NCBI RefSeq assembly: GCF_008080435.1
Contig: NZ_VRKN01000018.1
Coordinates: forward strand, 16,601-80,600
Direction of reading: 5' to 3'
Source: Enterobacter asburiae
GTDB taxonomy: Bacteria > Pseudomonadota > Gammaproteobacteria > Enterobacterales > Enterobacteriaceae
DNA: 64,000 bases
Shown one piece after another: positions 10,090 to 20,386 of this stretch. Each line of letters starts with the position of its first letter. The stretch's first letter is position 1. A program made the translations under genes and the position numbers. The notes below the pieces were generated by a model. The model searched no databases and was not told where the DNA came from. It saw nothing but the letters and a program-made list of their open reading frames with translations.

Positions 10090-10706
10090 CGAGAAATGAT
10101 GAGATGAATGCCGAAGCCGGCGAACAGTGCGCCGGCGAAGCCGTCAATCCACTTCGCGATACGCTGGTAGCCGCGGCGCATCGCCGGTAAGGCGAACAGG
10201 CTGGCCACGATGGTAAACCACGCAAACGTCTCGACGACGATCAGCAGGAAGATACCCCAGCGCGCGCCCGCGCCGACGCTATCGCCGACAAATAGCGAGA
10301 ACACGGAGCCGAAATAGATAATTGCTTTTGGGTTCGCCAGATTGGTCAGCAGCCCTTTTACAAAGCTGCGGCCGCCCGTTGCCAGCTCCACCTTTGGCTC
10401 TTCCGGTTTTTTCTCTTCTTTCTTCAGCGCCCCGCGCAGCATCTGGTAGCCCATCCAGCACAGGTACAGCCCGCCACCGACCATAATGATGTTATGCAGC
10501 CAGGCCATCTTCGCCAGGATAAGGTTCAGACCGAGCAGCGCAACGGCCGCCCAGACCATCACGCCCATGGTGATACCGAGCACGCCCATCATCGCCTCTT
10601 TGCGGGAGCGGCTGACGGCCGTTTGTGATACGAAGAAAAAGTCTGGGCCGGGGCTCATCAGCGCAACGATGTGCACTAACGCCACGGTGAGAAATAGCAT
10701 TAACAT
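10086..10706 (-). CDS. rhtC: Threonine exporter RhtC
   Basis: LysE/RhtB-family exporter of 206 residues; the N-terminal signature [10 protein letters not shown] is visible. The E. coli orthologue exports threonine. A Lys/Glu-rich cytoplasmic loop ([13 protein letters not shown]) lies near the middle, as in the family. Convergent with rhtB and upstream of recQ on the same strand, with a gap of about 60 bp to recQ. Confidence 0.97.
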   Translation of the reverse strand: MLMLFLTVALVHIVALMSPGPDFFFVSQTAVSRSRKEAMMGVLGITMGVMVWAAVALLGLNLILAKMAWLHNIIMVGGGLYLCWMGYQMLRGALKKEEKKPEEPKVELATGGRSFVKGLLTNLANPKAIIYFGSVFSLFVGDSVGAGARWGIFLLIVVETFAWFTIVASLFALPAMRRGYQRIAKWIDGFAGALFAGFGIHLIISR

Positions 10707-10767
10707 AATTCGCTCGCGGGGAAATAATTCAGTGAGTCATCATCCTGGCACTTTTTCGCCCGGCTGA

Positions 10768-12597
10768 CTACTCCTCATCATCACCATCGGCGTGAGAGCG
10801 GATGAGCGCCATAAACTCTTTACCAAAGCGCTCCAGCTTGCGTGTCCCCACGCCGTTGACGCTGAGCATCTCGCTGGCGCTGAGCGGCATCTGCTCGGCC
10901 ATCTCAATCAGCGTCGCGTCGTTGAACACCACGTAAGGCGGGATGTTCTCTTCATCGGCAATAGCTTTACGCAGCTTGCGCAGTTTGGCGAACAGCTTGC
11001 GGTCGTAGTTACCGCCGTAGGATTTCTGCATCACGCGTGGCTTCAGGGCGATGACGCGCGGCACGGCAAGCTTGAGTTCAACGTCACCGCGCAGTACCGG
11101 ACGCGCCGCTTCGGTCAGCTGCAGGGCGGAGTGCTGGGCAATGTTCTGCGTGGCGAAGCCCAGATGGATCAGCTGGCGAATGATACTCACCCAGTGTTCG
11201 TGGCTCTGCTCCTTGCCAATACCGTAGACAGGCAGCTTGTCATGGCCCATGTCGCGGATACGCTGGTTGTTGGCACCGCGCAGCACCTCCACCACGTAGC
11301 CCATCCCAAAGCGTTGATTCACACGGTAAATGGTCGAGAGCGCCTTACGCGCGTCCATCAGGCCATCGTACTGTTTCGGCGGATCCAGGCAGATATCGCA
11401 GTTGCCGCACGGCTCCTGGCGCCCTTCACCAAAGTAGTTGAGCAGCACCAGACGGCGGCAGGTTTGTGCTTCGGCAAACGCGCCCATCGCGTTGAGCTTG
11501 TGGCGCTCGATATCCTGCAGCTGTCCCTGCGGTTTCTCTTCCAGACAGCGGCGCAGCCACGCCATATCGGCCGGATCGTAAAACAGCATCGCTTCCGCAG
11601 GCAGACCGTCACGCCCGGCGCGACCGGTTTCCTGATAGTAGGATTCGATATTGCGGGGAATGTCGAAATGGACCACAAAGCGCACGTTGGGCTTGTTGAT
11701 CCCCATGCCGAACGCTACCGTCGCGACGACGATTTGCAGGTCGTCACGCTGGAATTTCTCCTGCACGTCGGCGCGGATATGGTTCTCTAACCCGGCGTGA
11801 TACGCGGCGGCGCTAAAGCCGCGATTTTGCAGACGCGCGGCGGTGTCTTCCACCTTCGCACGGCTATTGCAGTAGATGATGCCGGACTTGCCGCGCTGCT
11901 CCTGGACGTAGCGCAGGAGCTGATCCAGCGGCTTGAATTTTTCCATCAGCATGTAGCGGATGTTGGGGCGGTCGAAGCTGCTGACCTGAATATAGGGGTC
12001 GTTCAGCCCGAGCAGGCGAACAATATCCTGACGGGTGGTGTCATCTGCCGTGGCGGTAAGCGCCATAAACGGCAGCTCGGGGAAACGCTGACGCAGCTGG
12101 CCGAGCGCGGCATATTCCGGGCGGAAATCATGCCCCCACTGGGAAATACAGTGTGCTTCATCCACCGCCAGCAGGACCGGATTCCAGTGCGCGAGATGGT
12201 CGAGGAAGTTATCCAGCATCAGGCGTTCCGGCGCGATATACAGCAGGCGGATCTGTCCGGTGCGACACCCGGCCATCACCTCTTGCTGCTGCTCCCGGGT
12301 TTGCGTGGAGTTCAGACAGGCTGCCGCCACGCCGTTGGCGAGCAGCTGGTCAACCTGGTCTTTCATCAGGGAAATGAGCGGGGATACTACGACCGTCAGG
12401 CCGTTAAGCACCAGCGCGGGCACCTGATAACAAAGTGATTTTCCACCGCCGGTTGGCATCACCACCAGGCAGTCACGGCCTTCCAGCACCGTTTCAATGA
12501 TGGTTTCCTGGCCAGGGCGGAACTGCTGATAGCCAAAGGTTTCATGCAAAACCTGTTTAGCCAGCGACTCCTGATTCAATACTTCCGCCTGCGCCAC
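10768..12597 (-). CDS. recQ: ATP-dependent DNA helicase RecQ
   Basis: 3'-5' SF2 helicase of the RecF recombination pathway. From the GTG at 12597 the protein is 609 residues, equal to E. coli RecQ; an upstream start would add 21 unrelated residues. Walker A PTGGGKS, the DEAH box in VDEAHC, motif VI in [10 protein letters not shown], the four zinc cysteines (CRR...CGNCDIC) of the RQC region and a C-terminal HRDC domain are all present in order. It lies between pldA and rhtC on the same strand. Confidence 0.97.
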   Translation of the reverse strand: MAQAEVLNQESLAKQVLHETFGYQQFRPGQETIIETVLEGRDCLVVMPTGGGKSLCYQVPALVLNGLTVVVSPLISLMKDQVDQLLANGVAAACLNSTQTREQQQEVMAGCRTGQIRLLYIAPERLMLDNFLDHLAHWNPVLLAVDEAHCISQWGHDFRPEYAALGQLRQRFPELPFMALTATADDTTRQDIVRLLGLNDPYIQVSSFDRPNIRYMLMEKFKPLDQLLRYVQEQRGKSGIIYCNSRAKVEDTAARLQNRGFSAAAYHAGLENHIRADVQEKFQRDDLQIVVATVAFGMGINKPNVRFVVHFDIPRNIESYYQETGRAGRDGLPAEAMLFYDPADMAWLRRCLEEKPQGQLQDIERHKLNAMGAFAEAQTCRRLVLLNYFGEGRQEPCGNCDICLDPPKQYDGLMDARKALSTIYRVNQRFGMGYVVEVLRGANNQRIRDMGHDKLPVYGIGKEQSHEHWVSIIRQLIHLGFATQNIAQHSALQLTEAARPVLRGDVELKLAVPRVIALKPRVMQKSYGGNYDRKLFAKLRKLRKAIADEENIPPYVVFNDATLIEMAEQMPLSASEMLSVNGVGTRKLERFGKEFMALIRSHADGDDEE

Positions 12598-12687
12598 GTT
12601 AACCCCATATGCCTGAAATGAAACAGGCGCTATTTTCAGCGCCTGAGAGAGAAACTTCAACGTTTAACGCAAAAACATTCGAGCAGC

Positions 12688-13557
12688 CTAGAGAATATCG
12701 TTCAGCATCACGCCCACGCCGATGCGGGTCTGGTTGAAGTTGTAATCGATAAGCGACTCGCCGTAACCGCTGTACACCTGAGTATAGATACGGACATGCT
12801 TGGTCATTGGATAGCTTAAGCCCACTTCCGCACCGCCGTAGCCGGTGTTCCAGTTGTACTGGCCTTTGGCGCTGAGCACAGCATCACCTAACTGGTAGCC
12901 GACTTTAAGCTGGTAGTAGCCCATATATTTGGTGATGTCCGGGTTGTCATCAGTGCTGCCCACCACATACCACGGCTTCACTTCCACCATCCAGTTACCG
13001 TTTTGCGCCATCAGGCGCGTATAGGCACGGTTCCAGCTGCGCGAGGTAGGGTCAGAGCGACCGTTGGAATCGTGGTTAAAGCCCACTTCGACATCACGCA
13101 GCGTCCAGCCCGCAAACTCATAATCCGTTGCAAAACCGAGGAACAACTGCGGCTCATAGTTGGTTTCACGGAACGGTGAGGACTCTCCGCTGTTAGAGAG
13201 CTGCCACCAGGATTTCTGCGTGTAAGAAGCCCCGAGCACCGAGTTCGGCCCCAGAATACCGCGCCAGAATGGGAAGGCGAGACTGAGCTGGAACTTCACC
13301 TCATCTTTACGCGCATTATCAGACCAGTTATAGGAGCTTATCGCCTCTTTGTTGAGATCGCTGGTCTGGGTGTAAATCACATAGTTGGTGTCATACGGAT
13401 AGAGCGTGAACGGATTGTCATGCTCCTGGAGAAGGTTCGCGATAATACTACCGTGAACGGCAGGTTTATCATGGACCTCTTTGATCGTCGCTTCCTGCGC
13501 GTATGCTGTGAGGGGCAGCGCAACCGCCGCCAGTAACCAGGCCAGATACGTCCGCAT
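12688..13557 (-). CDS. pldA: Outer membrane phospholipase A
   Basis: 12-stranded outer-membrane beta-barrel that hydrolyses phospholipids misplaced in the outer leaflet; active as a calcium-dependent dimer. 289 residues with a signal peptide (residues 1-20, ending AYA). The catalytic residues His162, Ser164 (in NHDSNG) and Asn176 are present and occupy the same precursor positions as in E. coli. The protein ends in a barrel strand with alternating hydrophobic residues. Confidence 0.97.
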   Translation of the reverse strand: MRTYLAWLLAAVALPLTAYAQEATIKEVHDKPAVHGSIIANLLQEHDNPFTLYPYDTNYVIYTQTSDLNKEAISSYNWSDNARKDEVKFQLSLAFPFWRGILGPNSVLGASYTQKSWWQLSNSGESSPFRETNYEPQLFLGFATDYEFAGWTLRDVEVGFNHDSNGRSDPTSRSWNRAYTRLMAQNGNWMVEVKPWYVVGSTDDNPDITKYMGYYQLKVGYQLGDAVLSAKGQYNWNTGYGGAEVGLSYPMTKHVRIYTQVYSGYGESLIDYNFNQTRIGVGVMLNDIL

Positions 13558-13720
13558 CGGTGGTGTTCTCCTGCAAAAGAATAAAATTACCTGAATAGTT
13601 ATGTGGCGAACATTCTACAGACTTCTGCGACAACTGCTGCATCCTCGTTTCTGAAAGTGGAATTCCTTGTTGCCGAGGCATAAAATCAACATTTCATTAA
13701 CAATAAGGATGTAATGCCTC

Positions 13721-14188
13721 ATGTCAGCCATGCTTACCGCCGAAGAAGTGTTAAAACTCGTGGGCGAGATTTTTGTTTACCATATGCCGTTTAACCGTGC
13801 GCTGGGACTGGAGCTGGAGCGTTATGAGAAAGACTTTGCCCAGCTGAGTTTCAACAACCAGCCGATGATGGTGGGTAACTGGGCGCAAAGTATTTTGCAC
13901 GGTGGCGTGATTGCCTCCGCGCTGGACGTGGCGGCAGGCCTGGTCTGCGTAGGCAGTACGCTGACCCGCCATGACACCATCAACGAAGATGAACTCCGCC
14001 AGCGTCTGGCGCGCATGGGCACCATTGATTTGCGCGTCGACTATCTTCGCCCGGGGCGCGGAAATCGCTTTACCTGTACCAGCAGCCTGCTGCGCGCCGG
14101 AAATAAAGTTGCCGTGGCACGTGTTGAATTACACAACGAAGAACAGGTGTATATCGCCAGCGCAACCGCCACTTATATGGTGGGTTGA
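13721..14188 (+). CDS. yigI: Acyl-CoA thioesterase YigI (hotdog fold)
   Basis: PaaI/YbgC-type hotdog-fold protein of 155 residues. The central helix motif [20 protein letters not shown], with the HGG turn and following Asp, is typical of acyl-CoA thioesterases. The E. coli protein is described as a medium/long-chain acyl-CoA thioesterase; substrate preference cannot be read from the sequence. It is divergent from pldA and precedes rarD by about 50 bp. Confidence 0.9.
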   Translation: MSAMLTAEEVLKLVGEIFVYHMPFNRALGLELERYEKDFAQLSFNNQPMMVGNWAQSILHGGVIASALDVAAGLVCVGSTLTRHDTINEDELRQRLARMGTIDLRVDYLRPGRGNRFTCTSSLLRAGNKVAVARVELHNEEQVYIASATATYMVG

Positions 14189-14239
14189 AGCGGCAAAATC
14201 GGGTAAAATTAATTCACTTTTTTGTAACGGATTCTCCCG

Positions 14240-15136
14240 ATGGATGCTAAACAGACGCGGCAGGGCGTTTTACTCGCCCTTGCCGCTTATTTTATTTGGG
14301 GTATCGCCCCGGCGTATTTCAAACTTATCGCCTACGTTCCGGCCGATGAGATCCTTACTCACCGCGTTATCTGGTCATTCTTCTTTATGATTGCGCTGAT
14401 GAGCCTCAGCCGTCAGTGGTCGGGCGTCAAAACGCTGTTTAAAACCCCTAAGAAGGTCTTCCTGCTGGCGCTCTCAGCAGTGCTGATTGGCGGCAACTGG
14501 CTGCTGTTTATCTGGGCGGTGAATAACCATCACATGCTCGAAGCAAGCCTGGGGTACTTCATTAACCCACTGGTGAACATCGTGCTGGGAATGATTTTCC
14601 TCGGTGAGCGCTTCCGCCGGATGCAGTGGGTGGCGGTGATTCTGGCCTTCTGCGGCGTACTGGTGCAGCTCTGGACTTTCGGCTCGCTGCCGATTATTGC
14701 CCTCGGTCTGGCGTTCAGCTTTGCGTTCTACGGCCTGGTGCGTAAGAAGATTGCGGTGGAAGCGCAGACGGGGATGCTGTTTGAAACCCTGTGGCTGCTG
14801 CCCGTGGCGGCGATTTATCTCTTCGGCATCGCCGACAGCGCCACCAGCCATATGGGCAGCAATCCGTGGTCGCTGAACCTGATGCTGATGGCGGCAGGCG
14901 TGGTGACCACCATTCCACTGCTGTGCTTCACCGGTGCAGCGACGCGTCTGCGTCTCTCCACGCTGGGCTTCTTCCAGTACATTGGCCCGACGCTGATGTT
15001 CCTGCTGGCAGTGGTGTTTTACGGTGAGGTGCCAGGGGCAGATAAGATGGTGACGTTCGCCTTTATCTGGGTGGCGCTGGCGATTTTCGTCGCAGATGCG
15101 ATTTATACCCAGCGCAGGGTGCGCAAAGGGCTGTAG
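14240..15136 (+). CDS. rarD: EamA-family transporter RarD
   Basis: Inner-membrane protein of the drug/metabolite transporter superfamily, 298 residues with about ten hydrophobic helices. It is annotated as a chloramphenicol-sensitivity protein on the basis of a Pseudomonas relative; its substrate is unknown. It is followed by a pair of inverted REP units and then the convergent corA. The yigG and yigF genes that I recall between rarD and corA in E. coli are absent. Confidence 0.93.
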   Translation: MDAKQTRQGVLLALAAYFIWGIAPAYFKLIAYVPADEILTHRVIWSFFFMIALMSLSRQWSGVKTLFKTPKKVFLLALSAVLIGGNWLLFIWAVNNHHMLEASLGYFINPLVNIVLGMIFLGERFRRMQWVAVILAFCGVLVQLWTFGSLPIIALGLAFSFAFYGLVRKKIAVEAQTGMLFETLWLLPVAAIYLFGIADSATSHMGSNPWSLNLMLMAAGVVTTIPLLCFTGAATRLRLSTLGFFQYIGPTLMFLLAVVFYGEVPGADKMVTFAFIWVALAIFVADAIYTQRRVRKGL

Positions 15137-15145
15137 TGCCTTTTT

Positions 15146-15214
15146 GCCGGATGGCGGCTGCGCCTTATCCGGCCTACAAGATCTGTAGGCCCGGTAAGCG
15201 CAGCGCCACCGGGC
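15146..15214. repeat. Pair of inverted REP units (BIME)
   Basis: One unit (15146-15177, GCCGGATGGCGGCTGCGCC...) and a second in the opposite orientation (15185-15214, GTAGGCCCGGTAAGCGC...) form a small interspersed mosaic element between the convergent rarD and corA. Such pairs can bind gyrase or IHF and protect 3' ends. Confidence 0.88.
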
Positions 15215-15220
15215 GGATTC

Positions 15221-16171
15221 TCAAAGCCAGTTACGACGCTTAAAGTACAAATACGGCGCCAGCCCGGCGAGGATCATAAAGATAATCGCCCCCGGGTAAC
15301 CAAAGCTCCACTTCAGTTCCGGCATAAACTCAAAGTTCATCCCATAGCTGGACGCCACCAGCGTCGGCGGCAGGAACACCACGGAAACCACCGAGAAGAT
15401 CTTGATGATGCGGTTCTGCTCGATGTTGATAAAGCCCATCGCCGCCTGCATCAGGAAGTTCACCTTCTGGAACAGGGATTCGTTGTGCGGCAGCAGGGAT
15501 TCGATATCTCGTAAGATCTCCCGCGCCTGCTCCAGCTGACCGCCCGGCAGACGCGCCTTGCGTACCAGGAAGTTCAGCGCGCGCTGGGTATCCATCAGAC
15601 ACAAACGCACTTTCCAGCCGATATCTTCCAGTTCCGCCAGCGTGGAGAGCGCTGCGTCGTACTCATCGCCCTGATGGCCTTCCATGATCACGCGGCTCAG
15701 CTTTTCCAGATCGCTGTAGATGTTTTCAATTTCGTCCGCCAGCTGTTCAATTTTGGTCTCGAAAAGATCGAGCAGCAGTTCGTAAGCGTTACCGTCCACC
15801 ATTGCCTGGCTGCGGGCGCGCATGCGGTAGAGACGGAATGCCGGCAGCTCACGCTCGCGCAGGGTAAACAGACGGCCGTCGCGAATGGTAAACGCCACGG
15901 TGGAGTTACCCGCGTGGTCTTCCGCATCTTCAAAAAAGAAGAAGGAGTGAATATGCAGACCGTCTTCGTCTTCAAAAAAACGCGCGGATGCTTCGATGTC
16001 TTCCAGTTCCGGGCGGGTTGCCAGGCTTTGCCCCAGCTCAGATTGTACGCGAAGGCGCTCATCGTCGTCCGGCTCGACCAGATCCACCCATACGGCATCA
16101 ATGAGGGGCTGTGACTCTTCGGCTTCAAGCCGAGTCAGTCGGTTATTTTCGAGTTGAAATGCGCTCAACAT
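15221..16171 (-). CDS. corA: Magnesium/cobalt channel CorA
   Basis: Pentameric inner-membrane Mg2+ channel, 316 residues from the ATG at 16171. The large cytoplasmic domain is followed by two C-terminal transmembrane helices, and the selectivity motif GMN (in SSYGMNFEF) sits at the end of the first. The acidic/Phe-rich stretch [11 protein letters not shown] and the basic C-terminus (KRRNWL) match the family. A longer frame upstream is rejected because the ATG at 16171 gives the conserved [10 protein letters not shown]. The roughly 360-bp upstream region to uvrD is taken up by the transcript leader. Confidence 0.97.
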   Translation of the reverse strand: MLSAFQLENNRLTRLEAEESQPLIDAVWVDLVEPDDDERLRVQSELGQSLATRPELEDIEASARFFEDEDGLHIHSFFFFEDAEDHAGNSTVAFTIRDGRLFTLRERELPAFRLYRMRARSQAMVDGNAYELLLDLFETKIEQLADEIENIYSDLEKLSRVIMEGHQGDEYDAALSTLAELEDIGWKVRLCLMDTQRALNFLVRKARLPGGQLEQAREILRDIESLLPHNESLFQKVNFLMQAAMGFINIEQNRIIKIFSVVSVVFLPPTLVASSYGMNFEFMPELKWSFGYPGAIIFMILAGLAPYLYFKRRNWL

Positions 16172-16322
16172 GACCGGGACTCCCAATGCAAAAAATATCG
16201 GACAGTTCGGTGGGCACACAGAAACAAATTGGGTTTCAGACCATTAAACAGCCTGACTCAGCGCGACGGGAATAATGCAGGTCGCTGACAACCACTAAGG
16301 CCATCAGCAAGAGGAGATAGCC

Positions 16323-16466
16323 TTAGGAGTTGTTCCTGGATGACAGGGAATTGAGCCAGCATCTACTGGGTGTGTCCAAGGCGAATGTCCTCTTAGCGTA
16401 ATCGTGCGCGCATGTTACGCCAGCTATAACTGTGGCGTCAACACGCAACGGAACGCTGAAGGGCAT
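16323..16466 (-). CDS. Possible corA leader ORF (corL-like)
   Basis: A 47-codon frame starts at an ATG (16466) preceded by AAGG at a 7-base spacing, and ends about 150 bp before corA. The peptide begins M-P-F-S-V-P-L-R. In Salmonella, corA expression depends on translation of a short leader ORF (corL) and on Rho; this is the best-placed start I can see in the leader here. Two other short frames (from 16362 and 16304) have weaker ribosome sites. I cannot confirm the peptide against corL, so function is an inference. Confidence 0.35.
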   Translation of the reverse strand: MPFSVPLRVDATVIAGVTCAHDYAKRTFALDTPSRCWLNSLSSRNNS

Positions 16467-16528
16467 TAATTGACCTTCAATGTATAAGGCTAGCAGATTA
16501 TTACAAAATAATGATATTTTTCTGAATG

Positions 16529-18691
16529 TTAGACTGTTTCCAGCTTCGCATAGGCCGCTACCAGCCATTTGATCCCCTGCCCCTGGAACGCCACCTGCAG
16601 GCGGCTGTGCTCGCCGCTGCCTTCCAGATTCACAATGGTGCCTTCGCCAAACTTCGAATGGCGCACGCGCTGGCCCAGCTTGTAGCCGGTGTCAGTTTCA
16701 GAAATCGGTGACCCCATGCGCTGATGGCTGACCGGACGGCTGATGCTCGCCCGCAGACGCACCTCTTCCACGCACTCCTCCGGCAGTTCGCCGATAAAGC
16801 GCGACGGACGGTGGTAGACCTCTTTACCGTACAGACGGCGGGTTTCGGCGTAGGTTAGCGTCAGCTTTTGCATCGCGCGCGTCACGCCCACGTAGGCCAG
16901 ACGACGCTCTTCTTCCAGACGGCCGCCTTCATCCAGCGACATCTGGCTCGGGAACATTCCTTCTTCCATGCCGACGATAAACACCTGCGGGAACTCCAGG
17001 CCTTTGGCGGAGTGCAGGGTCATCAGCTGAACCGCATCCTGCCAGGTGTCCGCCTGCCCTTCGCCCGCTTCCAGCGCGGCGTGGGAGAGGAACGCCTGCA
17101 GCGGCATCAGGTCTTCGTCTTCTTCGTTATAGCTGAACTGGCGCGTTGCCGTCACCAGTTCCTCTAAGTTCTCAATACGGGTCTGGCCCTTCTCGCCTTT
17201 CTCCTGCTCGTACATGATGCGCAGGCCGGAGTCTTTAATCACCCGGTCGGTCTGCACGTGCAGCGGCATGTCGGCGGTTTCCTGCGCAAGGGCGTCAATC
17301 AGCTCAAGGAAGCGCTGTAATGCGCTGGCGGCGCGTCCGGCGAGCGCTTTTTCCTGTAACAGCTCGCGGCACGCCTGCCACAGCGTCAGCTGGCGATCGC
17401 GCGAGGCCTGACGGACGACGTCCAGCGTACGGTCGCCAATACCGCGGGTTGGCGTATTGACCACGCGTTCAAACGCCGCGTCGTCGTTACGGTTCGCAAT
17501 GAGGCGCAGGTACGACAGCGCATCTTTGATTTCCTGGCGTTCGAAGAAGCGCATACCGCCATAAATGCGGTACGGCATGCTCACCTGCAGCAGCGCCTCT
17601 TCCAGCACGCGCGACTGGGCGTTGCTGCGGTAGAGAATGGCGCACTGCTCCAGCGCGCCGCCGTTGTCCTGCCAGGTTTTGATGCGGTTCACCACGAAGC
17701 GGGCTTCGTCGAGCTCGTTGAAGGCGCAGTAAATCGAAATCGGTTCGCCGTCGACGCCGTCGGTCCACAGCTTTTTACCCAGACGCCCGTTGTTATTCTC
17801 AATGAGGGCGTTGGCCGCGCTCAGGATGTTACTGGTTGAGCGGTAGTTCTGCTCCAGACGGATGGTTTCCGCACCGGGGAAATCGTTGAGGAAGCGCTGG
17901 ATGTTCTCCACCTGCGCCCCGCGCCAGCCGTAGATCGACTGGTCATCATCGCCCACGATCATCACCTTGCCGGTATCACCTGCCAGCAGGCGGATCCACG
18001 CATACTGGATGTTGTTGGTATCCTGGAACTCGTCCACCAGGATATTGGTGAAGCGTTCACGGTAGTGCTGCAGGATGTGCGGCTTATTGAGCCACAGCTC
18101 GTGAGCGCGCAGCAGCAGCTCGGCGAAATCCACCAGACCGGCGCGATCGCACGCTTCCTGATAGGCCTTGTAGACGTTCTGCCAGGTCTGCTCGACCGGG
18201 TTGCCGAAGCTCTGAATGTGATGCGGGCGCAGCCCCTCGTCCTTCTGACCGTTGATGTACCACATCGCCTGACGCGGCGGCCACTGCTTCTCGTCGAGGT
18301 TCATCGCCTTGATCAGGCGCTTCAGCAAGCGGAGCTGGTCTTCGCTGTCGAGGATCTGGAAATCCTGCGGCAGGTTAGCGTCCATATGGTGCGCACGCAG
18401 CAGGCGGTGCGCCAGACCGTGGAAGGTGCCAACCCACATGCCGCCCTGGCTGGTGCCCATCAGTTGGGCGATACGGTGGCGCATCTCCGCCGCCGCCTTG
18501 TTGGTAAACGTCACCGCCATGATAGAGTACGGGGAGCAGTTCTCCACGCTCTGCAGCCAGGCGATACGGTGAACCAGCACGCGCGTCTTACCACTGCCCG
18601 CCCCAGCCAGCACCAGCATGTTGGTGCGCGAGGCGGCAACCGCGTCACGCTGTTTGTCATTAAGGCTGTCGAGCAGGTAAGAAACGTCCAT
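16529..18691 (-). CDS. uvrD: DNA helicase II UvrD
   Basis: SF1A 3'-5' helicase for nucleotide excision and mismatch repair. 720 residues from the ATG at 18691, the E. coli length; the upstream start would add four residues. Walker A GAGSGKT, the DEFQDTN Walker B region, [18 protein letters not shown] and VGVTRA are all present. The C-terminal Tudor-like domain that contacts RNA polymerase and UvrB (from about residue 650, GYKLGQRVRHSKFGEG) is complete. A LexA box is centred about 57 bp upstream, as expected for an SOS gene. Confidence 0.98.
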   Translation of the reverse strand: MDVSYLLDSLNDKQRDAVAASRTNMLVLAGAGSGKTRVLVHRIAWLQSVENCSPYSIMAVTFTNKAAAEMRHRIAQLMGTSQGGMWVGTFHGLAHRLLRAHHMDANLPQDFQILDSEDQLRLLKRLIKAMNLDEKQWPPRQAMWYINGQKDEGLRPHHIQSFGNPVEQTWQNVYKAYQEACDRAGLVDFAELLLRAHELWLNKPHILQHYRERFTNILVDEFQDTNNIQYAWIRLLAGDTGKVMIVGDDDQSIYGWRGAQVENIQRFLNDFPGAETIRLEQNYRSTSNILSAANALIENNNGRLGKKLWTDGVDGEPISIYCAFNELDEARFVVNRIKTWQDNGGALEQCAILYRSNAQSRVLEEALLQVSMPYRIYGGMRFFERQEIKDALSYLRLIANRNDDAAFERVVNTPTRGIGDRTLDVVRQASRDRQLTLWQACRELLQEKALAGRAASALQRFLELIDALAQETADMPLHVQTDRVIKDSGLRIMYEQEKGEKGQTRIENLEELVTATRQFSYNEEDEDLMPLQAFLSHAALEAGEGQADTWQDAVQLMTLHSAKGLEFPQVFIVGMEEGMFPSQMSLDEGGRLEEERRLAYVGVTRAMQKLTLTYAETRRLYGKEVYHRPSRFIGELPEECVEEVRLRASISRPVSHQRMGSPISETDTGYKLGQRVRHSKFGEGTIVNLEGSGEHSRLQVAFQGQGIKWLVAAYAKLETV

Positions 18692-18739
18692 TGGCACCGT
18701 CACGTCATGTCGGGCAGGCGAATAGCATTCGCCAAAACC

Positions 18740-18755
18740 CTGTTAATTTATACAG
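18740..18755. promoter_or_regulatory. LexA box of uvrD
   Basis: CTGTTAATTTATACAG fits the CTGT-N8-ACAG SOS operator exactly. It lies between the stop of yigB and the start of uvrD and shows that uvrD has its own SOS-controlled promoter even though it follows the dapF-xerC-yigB cluster. Confidence 0.92.
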
Positions 18756-18767
18756 AACAATTGATGA

Positions 18768-19484
18768 TTATATCAGCGTCGTGAGGGATGCCAACCGCGA
18801 AATTTCCACGTGCGGCAGAAGACGGCTGTCCAGCGTGGTCATCAGGTCGGCGTTTTCCGGCTTGATCCAGCAGGCCTGCATGCCGCAGCGGATAGCCCCG
18901 GCCACGTCAGTGGTGAGGTCGTCGCCAACGTGCAGGATCTTACCGAGCGGCAGGTTCAGTTTTTCCGCCGCGAGGTGATACATATCGCTGAACGGCTTCG
19001 CGCGCCCGTGAGGGCCTGCGCGCAGCACGAATTCAAAGTAATCGCTAAGTCCAAACAGCTCTGGCTGGGCATTGCCATTGGTGATGGCCACCAGCGGCCA
19101 CTTTTCGGCAAGCTTCGCCAGCGTGTCGTGGGTCTCCTGCGGCACGTCGATACGGCTACGCCATTTGGCGAAGTTTTCCATTGCCGCTTCGGCCCCGATG
19201 GCCGCGTCCTGCACGCTCAGGCCCACGTTGAGCATCGCCTGCTCAACCGCACGACGACGCCATTCGGTCACGTCGTGGTAAATGTCCGGCTCGGTCTCAC
19301 GCAGGGACTGACGCAGCTTCTGAAAGTCCTTGTTCTGTATTGCTTTCAGCGCGGGATGGTAGTTCTGCACAAACGCCAGCGACTCCTGCTCGGTACGCAG
19401 GATCACCTCGCGGTTGTCATAAAGGGTGTCATCAAGGTCAAACGTCAGGGCTGAGATCTGACCAAGTGGGCGGTAAAAACGCAT
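18768..19484 (-). CDS. yigB: FMN/riboflavin-pathway HAD phosphatase YigB
   Basis: Haloacid-dehalogenase phosphatase of 238 residues. The catalytic motif DLDDTLYDN lies near residue 16, and [12 protein letters not shown] near residue 180. The E. coli enzyme dephosphorylates 5-amino-6-(5-phosphoribitylamino)uracil in riboflavin synthesis, and also FMN. Its start overlaps the xerC stop by one base, so it is translated as part of the lptM-dapF-yigA-xerC-yigB transcript. Confidence 0.94.
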   Translation of the reverse strand: MRFYRPLGQISALTFDLDDTLYDNREVILRTEQESLAFVQNYHPALKAIQNKDFQKLRQSLRETEPDIYHDVTEWRRRAVEQAMLNVGLSVQDAAIGAEAAMENFAKWRSRIDVPQETHDTLAKLAEKWPLVAITNGNAQPELFGLSDYFEFVLRAGPHGRAKPFSDMYHLAAEKLNLPLGKILHVGDDLTTDVAGAIRCGMQACWIKPENADLMTTLDSRLLPHVEISRLASLTTLI

Positions 19485-20386
19485 TATTTCCCCCGTTTGG
19501 CGCGTGGATGCGCCGCGTCATACACCGAGGCAAGGTGTTGGAAGTCTAAGTGGGTATAGATTTGAGTGGTCGACAGATTTGCGTGGCCAAGCAGTTCCTG
19601 CACGCCGCGCAGATCGCCGCTCGACTCAAGCATGTGTGTCGCAAAGGAGTGGCGCAGCTTGTGCGGGTGAACATGGCTGTTCAGCCCCTGCTTAATGCCC
19701 CACTCTGCAAAGCGCTTCTGCACGTTACGCGCCGAGATCCGTTTGCCGAGTTTCGACAGGAACAGCGCATCCTCTTCGGTGCCAAACAGCCCGCGCAGGT
19801 CAAGCCAGTGCTCAATCCAGGAGACCGCATTGCGGCCAATCGGCAGGCGGCGCTCTTTGCTGCCCTTGCCCATCACCCACACTTCACCGGACTCCAGATC
19901 GAGGTGTTTGATATCAAGATTAACCAGCTCTGACAGACGCAGCCCCGCACCGTACATCACCTCCAGCATCGCGCGGTCGCGCACGGCGAGCGGATCGTTA
20001 AGGTCGATATCCAGCAGGCGGTTTACGTCGTCAACGTCGATATTTTTAGGCAGATGACGCGGGGCTTTTGGCGTGGCGATGCCTTTTGCCGGGTTGGCTT
20101 TTAAACCGCCCTGGCTCACCAGCCAGTCGAAGAAACTGCGCAGCGCTGAGAGTCTGAGCGCCAGGCTCGCCGGGCCTAACCCTTTTCTACGGCTACGCAC
20201 GACAAACCCGCGTACCGTCGCAGCGTCACATTGTTGCCAGCTTTTCAGGCCGATTTCGTCGGCAATCTGCATGATGGCATCAAGCTGACGCTGGTAGTTG
20301 AGCAGCGTGATGGGGCTAAGTTGACGCTCCACGCCCAGATAGCGGAGAAAGCGCGAGACGTCAGTGGCGAGCAGTCCGTCCGTCAT
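19484..20386 (-). CDS. xerC: Tyrosine recombinase XerC
   Basis: With XerD and FtsK resolves chromosome dimers at dif. 300 residues: an N-terminal SAM-like core-binding domain and a C-terminal catalytic domain. Active-site residues are visible: Arg in GAGLRLSEL, Lys in GKGSKER, His/Arg in [10 protein letters not shown], His in LGHANL and the nucleophile Tyr277 in TQIYTH. Its 5' end overlaps yigA by 4 bp, and the conserved dapF-yigA-xerC order of enterobacteria is kept. Confidence 0.98.
   Translation of the reverse strand: MTDGLLATDVSRFLRYLGVERQLSPITLLNYQRQLDAIMQIADEIGLKSWQQCDAATVRGFVVRSRRKGLGPASLALRLSALRSFFDWLVSQGGLKANPAKGIATPKAPRHLPKNIDVDDVNRLLDIDLNDPLAVRDRAMLEVMYGAGLRLSELVNLDIKHLDLESGEVWVMGKGSKERRLPIGRNAVSWIEHWLDLRGLFGTEEDALFLSKLGKRISARNVQKRFAEWGIKQGLNSHVHPHKLRHSFATHMLESSGDLRGVQELLGHANLSTTQIYTHLDFQHLASVYDAAHPRAKRGK

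Noticed and set aside
10792..12438. Two long frames antisense to recQ
   Set aside because: Both lie wholly within recQ and show no protein-like composition or motif.
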